Of a DNA stretch of 33,284 nucleotides, positions 15,347 through 24,435 are shown piece by piece. The position numbers and the translations under genes were made by a program. The notes beneath the pieces were generated by a model that searched no databases, was not told the origin of the DNA, and worked only from the letters and a program-made list of their open reading frames with translations. Source of the DNA: Deltaproteobacteria bacterium (GTDB lineage: Bacteria; Myxococcota_A; UBA9042); assembly GCA_020632665.1 (NCBI GenBank), contig JACKFC010000029.1, positions 25,001 to 58,284 on the forward strand. The letters are read 5' to 3'. The number at the start of each line of letters is the position of its first letter. Within the stretch, counting starts at the first letter, position 1.

Positions 15347-18066
15347 TGCAGTGCTTCCGCCATTTCGCCCTGGCCGGATTGCTCGCGCTGCTGGCGTCGG
15401 GCTGCGGCCAAGACGCGCTCGAGGGCAAGGGCGACGTCAGCGCCGGTGAGACCGTTGGCGGTGGTGGTCAGGACGCCGGCGGCGTCGGGGACGCGGGCGG
15501 GAACGGCGGCGAGGACGCGATCGTCGACGTGCCGAAGGTCGAGATCCCGGACGCCGGCGGCCAGCCGACGACCGAGGGCGCCTTCGAGCAGCTCGAGCTT
15601 CCGGGTGACCCGAATGCGTCGCTGCACGCTTGCGCCACGGAAGGCAGCGCCCGCGGCTATATCGCCGGCAGCAACGGCACCCTGATCGGCTGGAACGGCT
15701 CGGCGTGGAGCCTGATCAGCGAAGGCACCTTCCACACCCTGCACGGCATCGCTTCGGGCGGCCCAAACGTCCACGCGGTCGGCATCGCCGGTAGCGTGAT
15801 CCAGGCCAAGCAGCCGGCGTCCGGTCTGGCCGAGACCTGGGGCGCGCCGGGCGGCTGCACGGCCAGCTCGGAGTGCGACGACAAGGACCCGTGCACCTCG
15901 GATTGGTGCGACGCCGGCAGCTGCCGGCACACGCCGTCGGGCGCCGCGGGATGCTGCGGTAGCAAGCCGCTGAGCGACGTCTTCACCAGCGCCTCGGGTT
16001 GGACGATCGCCGACCTCTACGAGAAGGTCGCGGACAAGGGCGGCTTGGTCTGGACCTCGATCACGATGGACGGCAAGGACGGCTCGCCGCGCTACACCAG
16101 CCCGCCCAAGGCCCTGTATTTCGGCCGCGTCGATGCGCCGTGCGCCGCCGACGCGAACAAGCTCTGCCCGACCTTCGACAACGGCAAGGTCGTCGGCTCG
16201 ACCGCGCTCTCGTTGCCTTTCGTGGTGCCGCCGTCGCCGCCGACCGACAAGGTGCTGCTCACCTTCCAGCTCTTCCTCGACGTGGAAAACGGCACCGGCT
16301 TCGACGCGATGACGCTCAACATCGTGCAGGGCAGCAAGAAGACCGAGATCTGGAACAAAGACGCGATCGGCGGCTCGGGCTCGACCGAGGGCAAATTCCT
16401 GCTGCAAGCGGTCGACCTTTCGACCTGGGCCGGAAAGTCGGTGCAGCTGGAGATCGCGTTCGACTCGAAGGACGACTCGATCAACGACGGCGAGGGCGTT
16501 TTCATCGACGATCTGACCCTGTCGACGACCTGCAAGGCCGGAGAGACGGCGACCAAGGGCCTGACCGAAGCGACGTTCTTCGACGTGTGGGCGGCGCAGA
16601 ATGGCAAGGCCTGGGCGGTCGGCACCGAGGGCTCAATCGCGCATTGGGACGGCGAGGCGTGGGCGATGCAGACCGGTTCGGTGACGCCGCGCGACGTCCT
16701 CGGGATGGCCGGCATTCCCGGCGGCCTGGCGCTCGGCGTCGGCCAGAAGGGGCTGGCGGTGACGCTGGCACCGAATGGATTGGGCGAAGTCGCGGTCGGT
16801 ACCCAGATCGACCTCGCCGACGTCGACGTCGATGGCGAAGCGACCGGCTCGGCTCCGCACGCCGTCGCCGTGAGCAGCTCGACGCTGGCGTACGAATTCG
16901 ACGGCACGGTGTGGAAGCCGGTGTCGTTGGGCGGCGCGATCGGGATGAAGGGCGTGGCCTCGCTCGGCGGCGGCCAGTGGGTGGCGGTCGGCGGCGGCAC
17001 GATCATCGAGCGCGCTGCGGCCGGCGGTTGGAGCACGAAAGCCAGCGTGCTCGGCGTGTTCAACGATGTCGCTTCGCTCGGCGGCGGCAAAGCAGTCGCG
17101 GTCGGCGCGGCCGGCATGTTGGCGACCCGCAGCGGAGGCGCCTGGACGCCGACGCCGGGCGCGATCGGCATCTCCACCTTCAACGCGGTCGACGCCGCGA
17201 GCGACACCGAGGTCTGGGCCGTCGGCGAGGGCGGCATCGCCGCGCGCTTCGACGGCACGGCTTGGAAGGGCGTCTCGACCGGCACCGGCAAGCACCTCAA
17301 CGACGTCTGGGTCCACGGCAGCGACCTCGCCTGGGCGGTCGGCCTCGCCGGTACGATCTTGCGCTGGGACGGGACGAAGTGGAGCACGCTCGACTCGCCG
17401 CTGAAGCAGCAGGATTGGACGGCGGTCTGGGGCTCGGACCCGAACGACGTCTACCTCGCCGGCAAGGGCGGCTTCGTCGCGCGCTGGGACGGCATCAAGT
17501 TCAGCCTGCTCGCCGGCCCGGTGGTCGGCACGCTGCGTGACGTCTGGGGATTCTCCGAGAAGGACGTGTGGGCGGTCGGCGATGGTGGACGCATCTACCA
17601 CTCCGCCGGCGGCACATGGACGCCGGTGCCGATCGAGCCGTTCAAGATCCCCGACCAGCCGGACTACATCGTCGAGAGTGACCTCTACGCGATCTGGGGC
17701 TCGGCGCCGGACGATATCTGGGCCTCGGGCGCGCCGGACAGCCAGAGCCACGGCGTGCTGGTGCACTACGACGGCAAGACGTGGAAATACGTCCAGGCGA
17801 TGACCAGTGAGACCCGGATCATCCGGGCGATCTGGGGCTGGGGCAAAGACGCGATGCTGCTCGCGGGCACGCAAGGGATGGTGTACCGCTACGATGGCGA
17901 CAGCTTCTCCGAGCTGGAGAGCGGCCAGGTCGGCACCTTCTTCGCCGTCTGTGGCTGGGGCAAGGACGCGTTGCTGGTCGGCAGCTTCGGCACCGCGCTG
18001 CGCTACCTTCCGCCGCCGCCGCCGCCGGCCACCGACGACGGAGCCGACGCTTCGAGCCAACCGTGA
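15346..18066 (+). CDS. Lipoprotein with 14 propeller repeats interrupted by Cys-rich and jelly-roll-like domains
   Basis: The 906-residue product has a signal peptide ending LLASGC (Cys20) and a Gly/Asp-rich linker. Two propeller repeats lie at about residues 83-155. A Cys-rich segment follows (about 169-205, CDDKDPCTSDWCDAGSCRHT), of a kind frequent in myxobacterial surface proteins. A beta-rich domain at about 212-395 has the look of MAM or jelly-roll modules (LLTFQLFLDVENG, GEGVFIDDLTL). Twelve more propeller repeats run from about 406 to 889, and the protein ends in a Pro run. Two plus twelve gives 14, as in the preceding protein. The ATG overlaps the upstream TGA as TGATG, with GAGG before it. 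A longer in-frame start lies inside the previous gene and lacks a signal peptide. Confidence 0.8.
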   Translation: MQCFRHFALAGLLALLASGCGQDALEGKGDVSAGETVGGGGQDAGGVGDAGGNGGEDAIVDVPKVEIPDAGGQPTTEGAFEQLELPGDPNASLHACATEGSARGYIAGSNGTLIGWNGSAWSLISEGTFHTLHGIASGGPNVHAVGIAGSVIQAKQPASGLAETWGAPGGCTASSECDDKDPCTSDWCDAGSCRHTPSGAAGCCGSKPLSDVFTSASGWTIADLYEKVADKGGLVWTSITMDGKDGSPRYTSPPKALYFGRVDAPCAADANKLCPTFDNGKVVGSTALSLPFVVPPSPPTDKVLLTFQLFLDVENGTGFDAMTLNIVQGSKKTEIWNKDAIGGSGSTEGKFLLQAVDLSTWAGKSVQLEIAFDSKDDSINDGEGVFIDDLTLSTTCKAGETATKGLTEATFFDVWAAQNGKAWAVGTEGSIAHWDGEAWAMQTGSVTPRDVLGMAGIPGGLALGVGQKGLAVTLAPNGLGEVAVGTQIDLADVDVDGEATGSAPHAVAVSSSTLAYEFDGTVWKPVSLGGAIGMKGVASLGGGQWVAVGGGTIIERAAAGGWSTKASVLGVFNDVASLGGGKAVAVGAAGMLATRSGGAWTPTPGAIGISTFNAVDAASDTEVWAVGEGGIAARFDGTAWKGVSTGTGKHLNDVWVHGSDLAWAVGLAGTILRWDGTKWSTLDSPLKQQDWTAVWGSDPNDVYLAGKGGFVARWDGIKFSLLAGPVVGTLRDVWGFSEKDVWAVGDGGRIYHSAGGTWTPVPIEPFKIPDQPDYIVESDLYAIWGSAPDDIWASGAPDSQSHGVLVHYDGKTWKYVQAMTSETRIIRAIWGWGKDAMLLAGTQGMVYRYDGDSFSELESGQVGTFFAVCGWGKDALLVGSFGTALRYLPPPPPPATDDGADASSQP

Positions 18067-18070
18067 GGAG
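18065..18070 (+). promoter_or_regulatory. Ribosome binding site for the fifth lipoprotein gene
   Basis: GAGGAG overlaps the stop codon of the preceding gene. It is six bases from ATG 18077 but only three from ATG 18074, which favours 18077. Confidence 0.6.
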
Positions 18071-18076
18071 ACGATG

Positions 18077-20191
18077 ATGATCCGCAGGCTCCCGACCGGT
18101 CCCCGAACCCGCCTCGCGCGGCCCGTGCCGTGGACGCGCGGTCGCCTCGCCGCTGTCTTCGCGTTCCTGCTGCTGGCTTCGCTGCCGGCGTGCAGCGATC
18201 CGCCGGTCTACGGCTACGTGGTTCCGATCGCCGACGGCAACGGGCTGGGCTCGGACGGCAGCACCGGACAACAAGACGCGACCACGGGCGACACCGTCAC
18301 GGTCGCCGACGGCAGCGAGCAGCTCGACGGCGTCGGCGGGGACGCTGATGACGTCGCCGAGGTGGCAGCGCCCAAGCTCGAGCTGCGCTACGCGATGCCG
18401 GACGGCAACAAGGACGATTTCTCCGGCGTCTGCTCGGAGCTGTGCAAGCTGCAGATCAACCAGAACGGCATCCGCAAGCTCTACGTGCAGGTCTTCTACG
18501 GTGGCGCCCCCGCGGCGAACGTGCCGATCAAGTTCCAGCTCGCCGATCCGGCGGCCGCGACCGGGCTCGGCGAGGTCCTGCTGCAGGTCACGCTGACCGA
18601 CGAGAACGGCGTCGCGATGACCGAGGTGAAGAGCGGCTCGCAGGTCGGCGTCTTCGACGTCGTCGCCTCGATCGCCGACGAAGATCCCGAGGTCGTGACC
18701 CCGCTCTTCTTCGAGATGCACGTGCTGAGCAAGGCCAAGGGGCCGCTCTCGGTGACGCTGCACTACCTCGGCGTGTGGAATCCCATCGAACTCGCCGACA
18801 TTCGCGTCCGCTTGATCCAGCAGCAGGCCCCGGGTCAGCCCGCCTGTGCCGACCTCGACCTGGGCGACGTCCTGCCGAGCGCGCAGTGGGAGAGCCCGCC
18901 GATCGGCTGGGATCAGCCGTGGAACGTGACCTACCCGCCCTTCGTCACCTGGGTGCAGAAGGAAGTCAGCAAGTCCGGGCAGCCCGTCAGCTTCACGGTG
19001 ATCGGCCTGGCGCGGAAGTCGTCCTCGGACAGCGTGCGGGCCGGCGGCTGCCTCGATACGGGCGCCACCGTGACCTGGAATCCGACCACCAAGGCGCTCG
19101 AGGGCGACGCGGTGACCGTCGTGGTCAAGGACCTGCCGGCGCGGCTCAAGGGCGTCTACGATATGACGACCTACCTCGACCTGCTGAGCGTGCTGCCGGA
19201 TCCGGTCGAGTTCGCGTTCAAGGCGATCTTCGACATCCTCTCGGACCCGATCGCCGGCCTGCTCAGCCTCGCCTGCAAGCTGGGCGGCGGCTCGCTCGAC
19301 TCGTTCTGTGGCTATATCTTCGAGAACCCGAAGACGCCGGCGATCGACGACCTGAAGCAACCGTTCGGCGCGCTGATCGTGAAGTTCCTCGACTCGATCA
19401 TCTTCGGCTTCCTGCCAGACGACGTGAAGAAGGGCCTGACCGCGGGTTCGGACATCGGCAAGATCCTCACCAATATGGAGATGGGCGGGATCATCGAGAT
19501 CAAGAAGGAGCCCGACGCCAACGGCTTCCTCTCGAAGGACCACACCAAAGACGAGTGGATGAGCGTGACCTACAAATGGTCGCTCGGTCAGCCGTGCAGC
19601 CCGAAGGACCCGGCCTGTGGCAAGAAGACCATCTCGTTCGCGCAATTCCAGAACGAGGCGATCGTCGGCAGCTTCGACCTGCAGCGCAACGCCCTGCTCT
19701 CGACCATCGACATCGCCAAGCACGGCCTGTTGGTGAAGTGGGGCGCTCTGGTCAGCTTCCTGGTGCAGAAGCAGCTGCTGCCGTTGCTCACCGGCAACCC
19801 GAAGATCGACACCTTCGAGATGCTGATCAAGAGCCTGCTCGCGGGCCAGGCCTGCGTCGACAAGGACACCTGCTGCGCTGACTTCGCCAAGGACCTCGCC
19901 AGTCAGCAGTCGATCGTCGGTGAGGGCTTCCTCTCCGGCGTCTGCGAGACGTTGGTGAAGCTCGGCGCCGGCTTCATCGAGGGCCAACTCGCCAGCCTCG
20001 ACACCGACACCAACAAGGGCGAGGCGATGACGATCTGGACCAAGGATTGCCCGATCTTCGACGACGACCAGAACATGGTCGTCGACACCATCGGCAAGCA
20101 GGCCCTGCCCTGCAAATGGAATATGACCTTCAAGCTCGGCGGCAACCCGGTCGCGCTCGACGCCGTCTTCTTCGCCATCCGCCAGGAATAG
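18077..20191 (+). CDS. Large lipoprotein with Ig-like region and unrecognised C-terminal domain
   Basis: The 704-residue product has a long Arg-rich signal peptide ending LLLASLPAC (Cys39) and an Asp/Gly/Thr linker to about residue 95. The first domain (about 100-220) looks like a bacterial Ig-like fold, with YVQVFYGGAPAANVPIKFQL and the typical loop LTDENGVAMTEVKSG. The rest I do not recognise. It contains helical, hydrophobic stretches (PVEFAFKAIFDILSDPIAGL, LVSFLVQKQLLPLL) unlike the beta-rich neighbours, and paired Cys residues (CVDKDTCC). It has no propeller repeat. It closes the operon and ends only 10 bp before the convergent priA stop. ATG 18074 is an alternative start one codon earlier. 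Confidence 0.75.
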   Translation: MIRRLPTGPRTRLARPVPWTRGRLAAVFAFLLLASLPACSDPPVYGYVVPIADGNGLGSDGSTGQQDATTGDTVTVADGSEQLDGVGGDADDVAEVAAPKLELRYAMPDGNKDDFSGVCSELCKLQINQNGIRKLYVQVFYGGAPAANVPIKFQLADPAAATGLGEVLLQVTLTDENGVAMTEVKSGSQVGVFDVVASIADEDPEVVTPLFFEMHVLSKAKGPLSVTLHYLGVWNPIELADIRVRLIQQQAPGQPACADLDLGDVLPSAQWESPPIGWDQPWNVTYPPFVTWVQKEVSKSGQPVSFTVIGLARKSSSDSVRAGGCLDTGATVTWNPTTKALEGDAVTVVVKDLPARLKGVYDMTTYLDLLSVLPDPVEFAFKAIFDILSDPIAGLLSLACKLGGGSLDSFCGYIFENPKTPAIDDLKQPFGALIVKFLDSIIFGFLPDDVKKGLTAGSDIGKILTNMEMGGIIEIKKEPDANGFLSKDHTKDEWMSVTYKWSLGQPCSPKDPACGKKTISFAQFQNEAIVGSFDLQRNALLSTIDIAKHGLLVKWGALVSFLVQKQLLPLLTGNPKIDTFEMLIKSLLAGQACVDKDTCCADFAKDLASQQSIVGEGFLSGVCETLVKLGAGFIEGQLASLDTDTNKGEAMTIWTKDCPIFDDDQNMVVDTIGKQALPCKWNMTFKLGGNPVALDAVFFAIRQE

Positions 20192-20201
20192 CGCGCGCCG
20201 A

Positions 20202-22616
20202 TCAGCCGAAATCGCTCGGGTCGACGTCGACGAAGAGCGACACCCCCGAGGGCAAGGCCGTCGACCGTTGCGCGTCGATCCACGACAGCCAGCCGTGCAG
20301 CCGACGGCGATCGGGGTCGCTCAACAGCGCGTGGATGCGCCAGACGTCGCGGACCCGCGCCACACCAGCCGGGACCGGACCACGCACGTCGGCGCCGCGG
20401 GTCCGCAGCGCCGCGACCAGATCCCGCATCGCCTTCTCCGCCACGGCGAGCTCGCGATGCCGCGTCTCCAAGAGCGCCAGAAAGGCGTAGGGCGGGTAGC
20501 CAGCGACCGCCCGTGCCGGCAGCTCGTGGGCCAGGAAGGCGTCGTGATCTTGCCGCAGTGCGGCGAGGATCGCGGGATGCTCGGGCATCCAGGTCTGGAC
20601 CAGGACGCGGCCGGGGCGATCGCCGCGCCCTGCCCGACCGGCGACCTGGGTCAGCAGCTGGAAGGTGCGCTCCTTGGCCCGAAAATCCGGGATCTGCAGG
20701 CCAGACTCGGCGAGCACGACGCCAACCATGGTGACGGCCGGAAAGTCGTGCCCCTTGGCCAACATCTGCGTCCCGATCAGGACGTCGAGCTCCCGCTGAC
20801 GGAAGCGATCGAGCAGATCGAGCAGCTTCTCGCCCTGCGCCGTATCACGATCGAAGCGAGCGATCCGGACCTCGGGCAACGAAAGGCCAAGGGTATGTTC
20901 GAGCCGCTCGGTCCCCGCTCCGATCTCGACCCGCGCCGTGGCGTGGCAATGGCTGCAGGGCTGCTCGAGCGGCGCAGCGTGATCGCAGATATGGCAACGC
21001 AGCCGCTGCTGTCGGTGGTGCTTGACCAGCGTCACGGCGCAGCGTGGGCACTCGAAGGCGGCGCCACAGCCGCGGCAGACCATCGAGGTGGCATAGCCGC
21101 GGCGGTTGTGCAGAACGATCGCCTGCTCGCCGCGGTCTACGGTCTCGCGGACGGCGTCGACCAGCGCGCTGGAGAGCATCGATTTGCGCTCGGGCTCGTC
21201 CGGATCGGGCAGACGCTCGGCCTCGCGCAGATCGATCAGCCACGCCTCCGGCAGCGATCGCGCACCGACGCGCTCGGGAAGCTCGATCCGCTCGAGGCGT
21301 CCGGAGTCGGCGAGCGCCCACTCCTCGCAGCTCGGTGTCGCCGAGCCGAGGACGGCGACGGCACCGTGTTCACGGGCCAGCAGCAGGGCGAAGTCGCGGG
21401 CGTGGTAGCGCACGCCGGATTGCTGCTTGAACGAGCCGTCATGGCATTCGTCGAGCACGATCACGCCGAGATCGTGCATCGGCGCGAACAACGCCGAACG
21501 CGGACCGATCGCGACGCGGGACGTCCCGGTGCGAATCCGCTCGAGCGCGTCGGTCCGATCGCCCTGCCCCATGCCCGAGTGCAGCGCCTCGACCTGCGGA
21601 CCGAAGCGCGCACGGAAGCGATCGACCAGCTGCGGCGTCAGCGCGATCTCCGGCACCAGGACCAAGGCGCCACGCCCCTGACCGAGGGCGTGCGCGATGA
21701 GGTCGAGGTAGACCTCGGTCTTGCCCGAACCGGTGACGCCGCGGAGCAAGAATCCGGTGTAGGCCCGGCGATCCAGGGCGTCACGCAGGCGCTGCCCTGC
21801 GGCTTGTTGCGCGGGCGTCGGCGCAGGCGCGACATCCCGCTCCGGCAGTCGATCGGCGGCGAAGGGATCGCGCAAGCGTCGCTCCTGCCATAGCCGCAGC
21901 AAACCCCGCCGCTCCAGTGATTCGAGCATCTTCTGCGGCACCGAGACGACGCGGACCTCGCCGGTCTCGGGATCGCTCTCTCTGCGCAGCGACGAGACGT
22001 CCTGCTCGCCTTGCGCCAGCAGCCGCTCCAGGACGCGGCGCTCGGGCTTGCGCAGCCCGATCGGCCAGTCGACGCCTTCGACGATGCCGGCGCGCCAGAC
22101 CTCGCGGATCGGGGCGCGATCGTCGGCCTCGCCGGTGCGCCGGAGTCCACCCGGCAGCGCCGTCCGCACCATCATCCCGATCCGCGCGTGGTAGTAGCGC
22201 GACGCGGCGTCCAGCGCCCGACACAGCGCCAGCGGCCACAGCGGCGCCTCCTCCAGGGCCGCGGCGATCGGACGCAGGCGGCTGGTCGCCACTTCCAGCT
22301 CCGCCTCTTCGACCTGCTGCCAGACCACACCGACTTCGAGGCGACCGCGCACCGGCACCGAGACGCGGCTGCCGATGGTGGCGCGCCCGGCCAACGCGGC
22401 CGGCACGCCGTAGGTCAGCAGGCCGGTATCGGCGGCGACGGCGACGCGGACAAAGCGATCGAAGCTGCGCCCGGCGGCGTGCTCTTCGCGCGCCCGGGGC
22501 CGCTTGCGTGAGGTCGACGCCGTGGAAGCGGCTCCGGACGGCTGCGGCGTGTCGGGGCCACGAAAGAGCGTCCCCTGCATCGCCTTGATCCCTGGTTGTT
22601 CGTCGTGCGCAGCCAT
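20202..22616 (-). CDS. priA: Primosomal protein N', replication restart helicase PriA
   Basis: PriA binds stalled or repaired replication forks and reloads the replicative helicase, using 3'-5' helicase activity. The product has the Walker A motif GVTGSGKT (293-300), the Walker B box DECH (389-392) and GPRSALFAP (371-379). Eight zinc-binding Cys are present (514, 517, 523, 526, 541, 544, 554, 557), as are LIGTQMLAKGHDFPAVTMVG and TQVAGRAGRG. The box is more often DEEH, but DECH still fits the DExH rule. The 3'-DNA-binding domain begins near residue 53. The first 50 residues are an unusual Arg/Ala-rich extension, and the ATG at codon 13 (MQGTLF) has a better-spaced AGGGA, so the true start may be 36 bases shorter. 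Confidence 0.95.
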   Translation of the reverse strand: MAAHDEQPGIKAMQGTLFRGPDTPQPSGAASTASTSRKRPRAREEHAAGRSFDRFVRVAVAADTGLLTYGVPAALAGRATIGSRVSVPVRGRLEVGVVWQQVEEAELEVATSRLRPIAAALEEAPLWPLALCRALDAASRYYHARIGMMVRTALPGGLRRTGEADDRAPIREVWRAGIVEGVDWPIGLRKPERRVLERLLAQGEQDVSSLRRESDPETGEVRVVSVPQKMLESLERRGLLRLWQERRLRDPFAADRLPERDVAPAPTPAQQAAGQRLRDALDRRAYTGFLLRGVTGSGKTEVYLDLIAHALGQGRGALVLVPEIALTPQLVDRFRARFGPQVEALHSGMGQGDRTDALERIRTGTSRVAIGPRSALFAPMHDLGVIVLDECHDGSFKQQSGVRYHARDFALLLAREHGAVAVLGSATPSCEEWALADSGRLERIELPERVGARSLPEAWLIDLREAERLPDPDEPERKSMLSSALVDAVRETVDRGEQAIVLHNRRGYATSMVCRGCGAAFECPRCAVTLVKHHRQQRLRCHICDHAAPLEQPCSHCHATARVEIGAGTERLEHTLGLSLPEVRIARFDRDTAQGEKLLDLLDRFRQRELDVLIGTQMLAKGHDFPAVTMVGVVLAESGLQIPDFRAKERTFQLLTQVAGRAGRGDRPGRVLVQTWMPEHPAILAALRQDHDAFLAHELPARAVAGYPPYAFLALLETRHRELAVAEKAMRDLVAALRTRGADVRGPVPAGVARVRDVWRIHALLSDPDRRRLHGWLSWIDAQRSTALPSGVSLFVDVDPSDFG

Positions 22617-22684
22617 CGCCGGGGATGCTGCGGCAGGTTCCCCGCTCCATCAAGGCAGGGGTTGTCACAGCCTGACCGATCCCA

Positions 22685-22713
22685 TTGCGCAGGCGAGACT
22701 GCAGCCGTAGAGT
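22685..22713 (+). promoter_or_regulatory. Candidate promoter of nadC giving a near-leaderless transcript
   Basis: TTGCGC (22685-22690), a 17-base spacer and TAGAGT (22708-22713) precede the nadC ATG at 22722. The match is moderate (three and four of six bases). If real, transcription would start within a few bases of the ATG, which fits the absence of a clear ribosome binding site. Confidence 0.35.
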
Positions 22714-22721
22714 CCGCGGCC

Positions 22722-23597
22722 ATGTGGTTCGACACCCCAGCACTGCGCGCATTGATCGACTTGGCCCTGCAAGAGGACGTCGGCGTCGGCGACGCTGCCA
22801 CCCTCTCCACCGTCGGCCCGACGCAACGAGGCCTCGCCGCCGTCCGCGCGAAGGACGACGTGATCTTCTGCGGCGGGCCGGTCTTCGCTGCGGTCGTCCG
22901 CCGGGTCGATCCGAGCGTGCAGGTGGAGTTGCTGGCCGCAGAGGGGGCTCACCTTCGCCGAGGCGACGTCGCGATCACGCTGCAGGGCACGATCGCGTCG
23001 ATCCTCGTGGCCGAGCGTACGGCGCTGAATTTCCTCCAGCGGATGAGCGGGATCGCTGCCGCGACGCGCGCTGCGGTCGACGCGATCGCGGGCACGAACG
23101 CCACGATCCTCGACACCCGCAAGACGCTGCCGGCCTTCCGCGCGCTGGACAAATACGCGGTCCGCATCGGCGGGGGTGGCAACCACCGCAGCGCGCTCGA
23201 CGCGGGCATCCTGCTGAAAGAGAACCACCTCGCCGCGGCGGGTGGGGTCGCAGCCGCGGTGACGGCGGCCAAGCGCGCGGCGTCGCACTTGCTCAAGGTC
23301 GAGGTCGAGATCGAGCGCCTCGACCAACTCGAGCCCGCGATCGCGGCCGGCGCAGACGTCGTGATGCTCGACAATATGGACAACGCCACGATGCGCCGTG
23401 CGGTCGAGATCGCGGCGGGCCGGGTCCAGCTCGAAGCCAGTGGCAATATGACCCTGGAGCGCCTGCGCGGCGTCGCCGAGACGGGGATCGACTTCATCTC
23501 GATCGGCGGCCTGACCCATACCGTGCGCGCGGCCGACCTTTCGCTGCGCATCGACCGGGTCGACGCCCCGGCCGCAGCAGCCGACACCAAGGCGTGA
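22722..23597 (+). CDS. nadC: Nicotinate-nucleotide pyrophosphorylase (carboxylating), quinolinate phosphoribosyltransferase
   Basis: NadC joins quinolinate and PRPP, releasing CO2 and pyrophosphate to make nicotinate mononucleotide in de novo NAD synthesis. The 291-residue product is full length. Family blocks are RTALNFLQRMSGIA, ILDTRKTLPAFRALDKYAVR, GGGGNHRSALDAGILLKENH, EVEIERLDQLEPAIAAGADV, VMLDNMDN and ISIGGLTHTVRAADLSLRI. I start at 22722 because the family N-terminus begins there. The upstream in-frame extension overlaps the priA start region and lacks similarity. No Shine-Dalgarno sequence is evident before the ATG. It is the first gene of nadC-birA-coaX-queE and its stop overlaps the birA start. 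Confidence 0.95.
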   Translation: MWFDTPALRALIDLALQEDVGVGDAATLSTVGPTQRGLAAVRAKDDVIFCGGPVFAAVVRRVDPSVQVELLAAEGAHLRRGDVAITLQGTIASILVAERTALNFLQRMSGIAAATRAAVDAIAGTNATILDTRKTLPAFRALDKYAVRIGGGGNHRSALDAGILLKENHLAAAGGVAAAVTAAKRAASHLLKVEVEIERLDQLEPAIAAGADVVMLDNMDNATMRRAVEIAAGRVQLEASGNMTLERLRGVAETGIDFISIGGLTHTVRAADLSLRIDRVDAPAAAADTKA

Positions 23598-24435
23598 GCG
23601 TATCGCAGTCGGCCCGGCTCGATCGCGAGCGCTGGCTGGTGCGTTGGGACGCCGAGACCGACTCGACCCAAAGCCGGGCAAGCGAACTCGGGCTGCGCGC
23701 CGGCAAGCTCGGTGGACGCTGGCTCTTCGCCGGCGCGGCGGCCCAGACTTCGGGGCGTGGTCGCTCGGGCGCACGCTGGGAATCCCACCCCGGCGACGGC
23801 ATCCTCTTCACGGTCGGCACCGAGCTCGCGGCACCCGCCGAGCGTTGGCCACTCGCCTCGCTCGTGGTCGGTACGGCGCTGGCCGAGGCGCTGGAGCGTT
23901 GGTGCGGCCGCGAGATCCGCTGCAAATGGCCGAACGACCTGCTCGCGAGGGACGACGGCCGCTGGCGCAAGCTCGGCGGCTGCCTCGCCGAGCGGGTCGA
24001 GCGGCCGGGATTGCCGGCGCTCTGGCTGATCGGCGTCGGGATCAACCTACGCCACGCCGCGCTTCCGGCTGCCCTATGGCCCTACGCGACCTCGCTCGAG
24101 ACGCTGAATCCGACCTTCGAGCCAGGGTCGGCCGAGGCCTGCTGCCACGCGCTGGCGGAGTCCGTGCGTGCGGCGATCGCGGCCTGGCAGCACGCCGGCT
24201 GGCGCCTGGATCGCGAGACGTTGCAGGCGCGCCTCGCCTTCGCTGGCGACCCCATCACGGTCGATCTCGGCAGCAGCCGTGTCGACGGCATCCTGCGCGG
24301 CGTCGCACCGGACGGACGGATCCTGCTCGAGCTCGAAAGCGGCGCCGTGGTGCCGCTCCTTCCGCTCGCGATCACGGGTGCAGACAGCGATCCACCGTGG
24401 CATCCTCCGCCGCGCTCGCGCACGGAGGCGCCCTG

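Noticed and set aside
17819..19987. Open frame of about 720 codons on the minus strand
   Set aside because: It is antisense to the fourth and fifth lipoproteins and has no family similarity or start signal.
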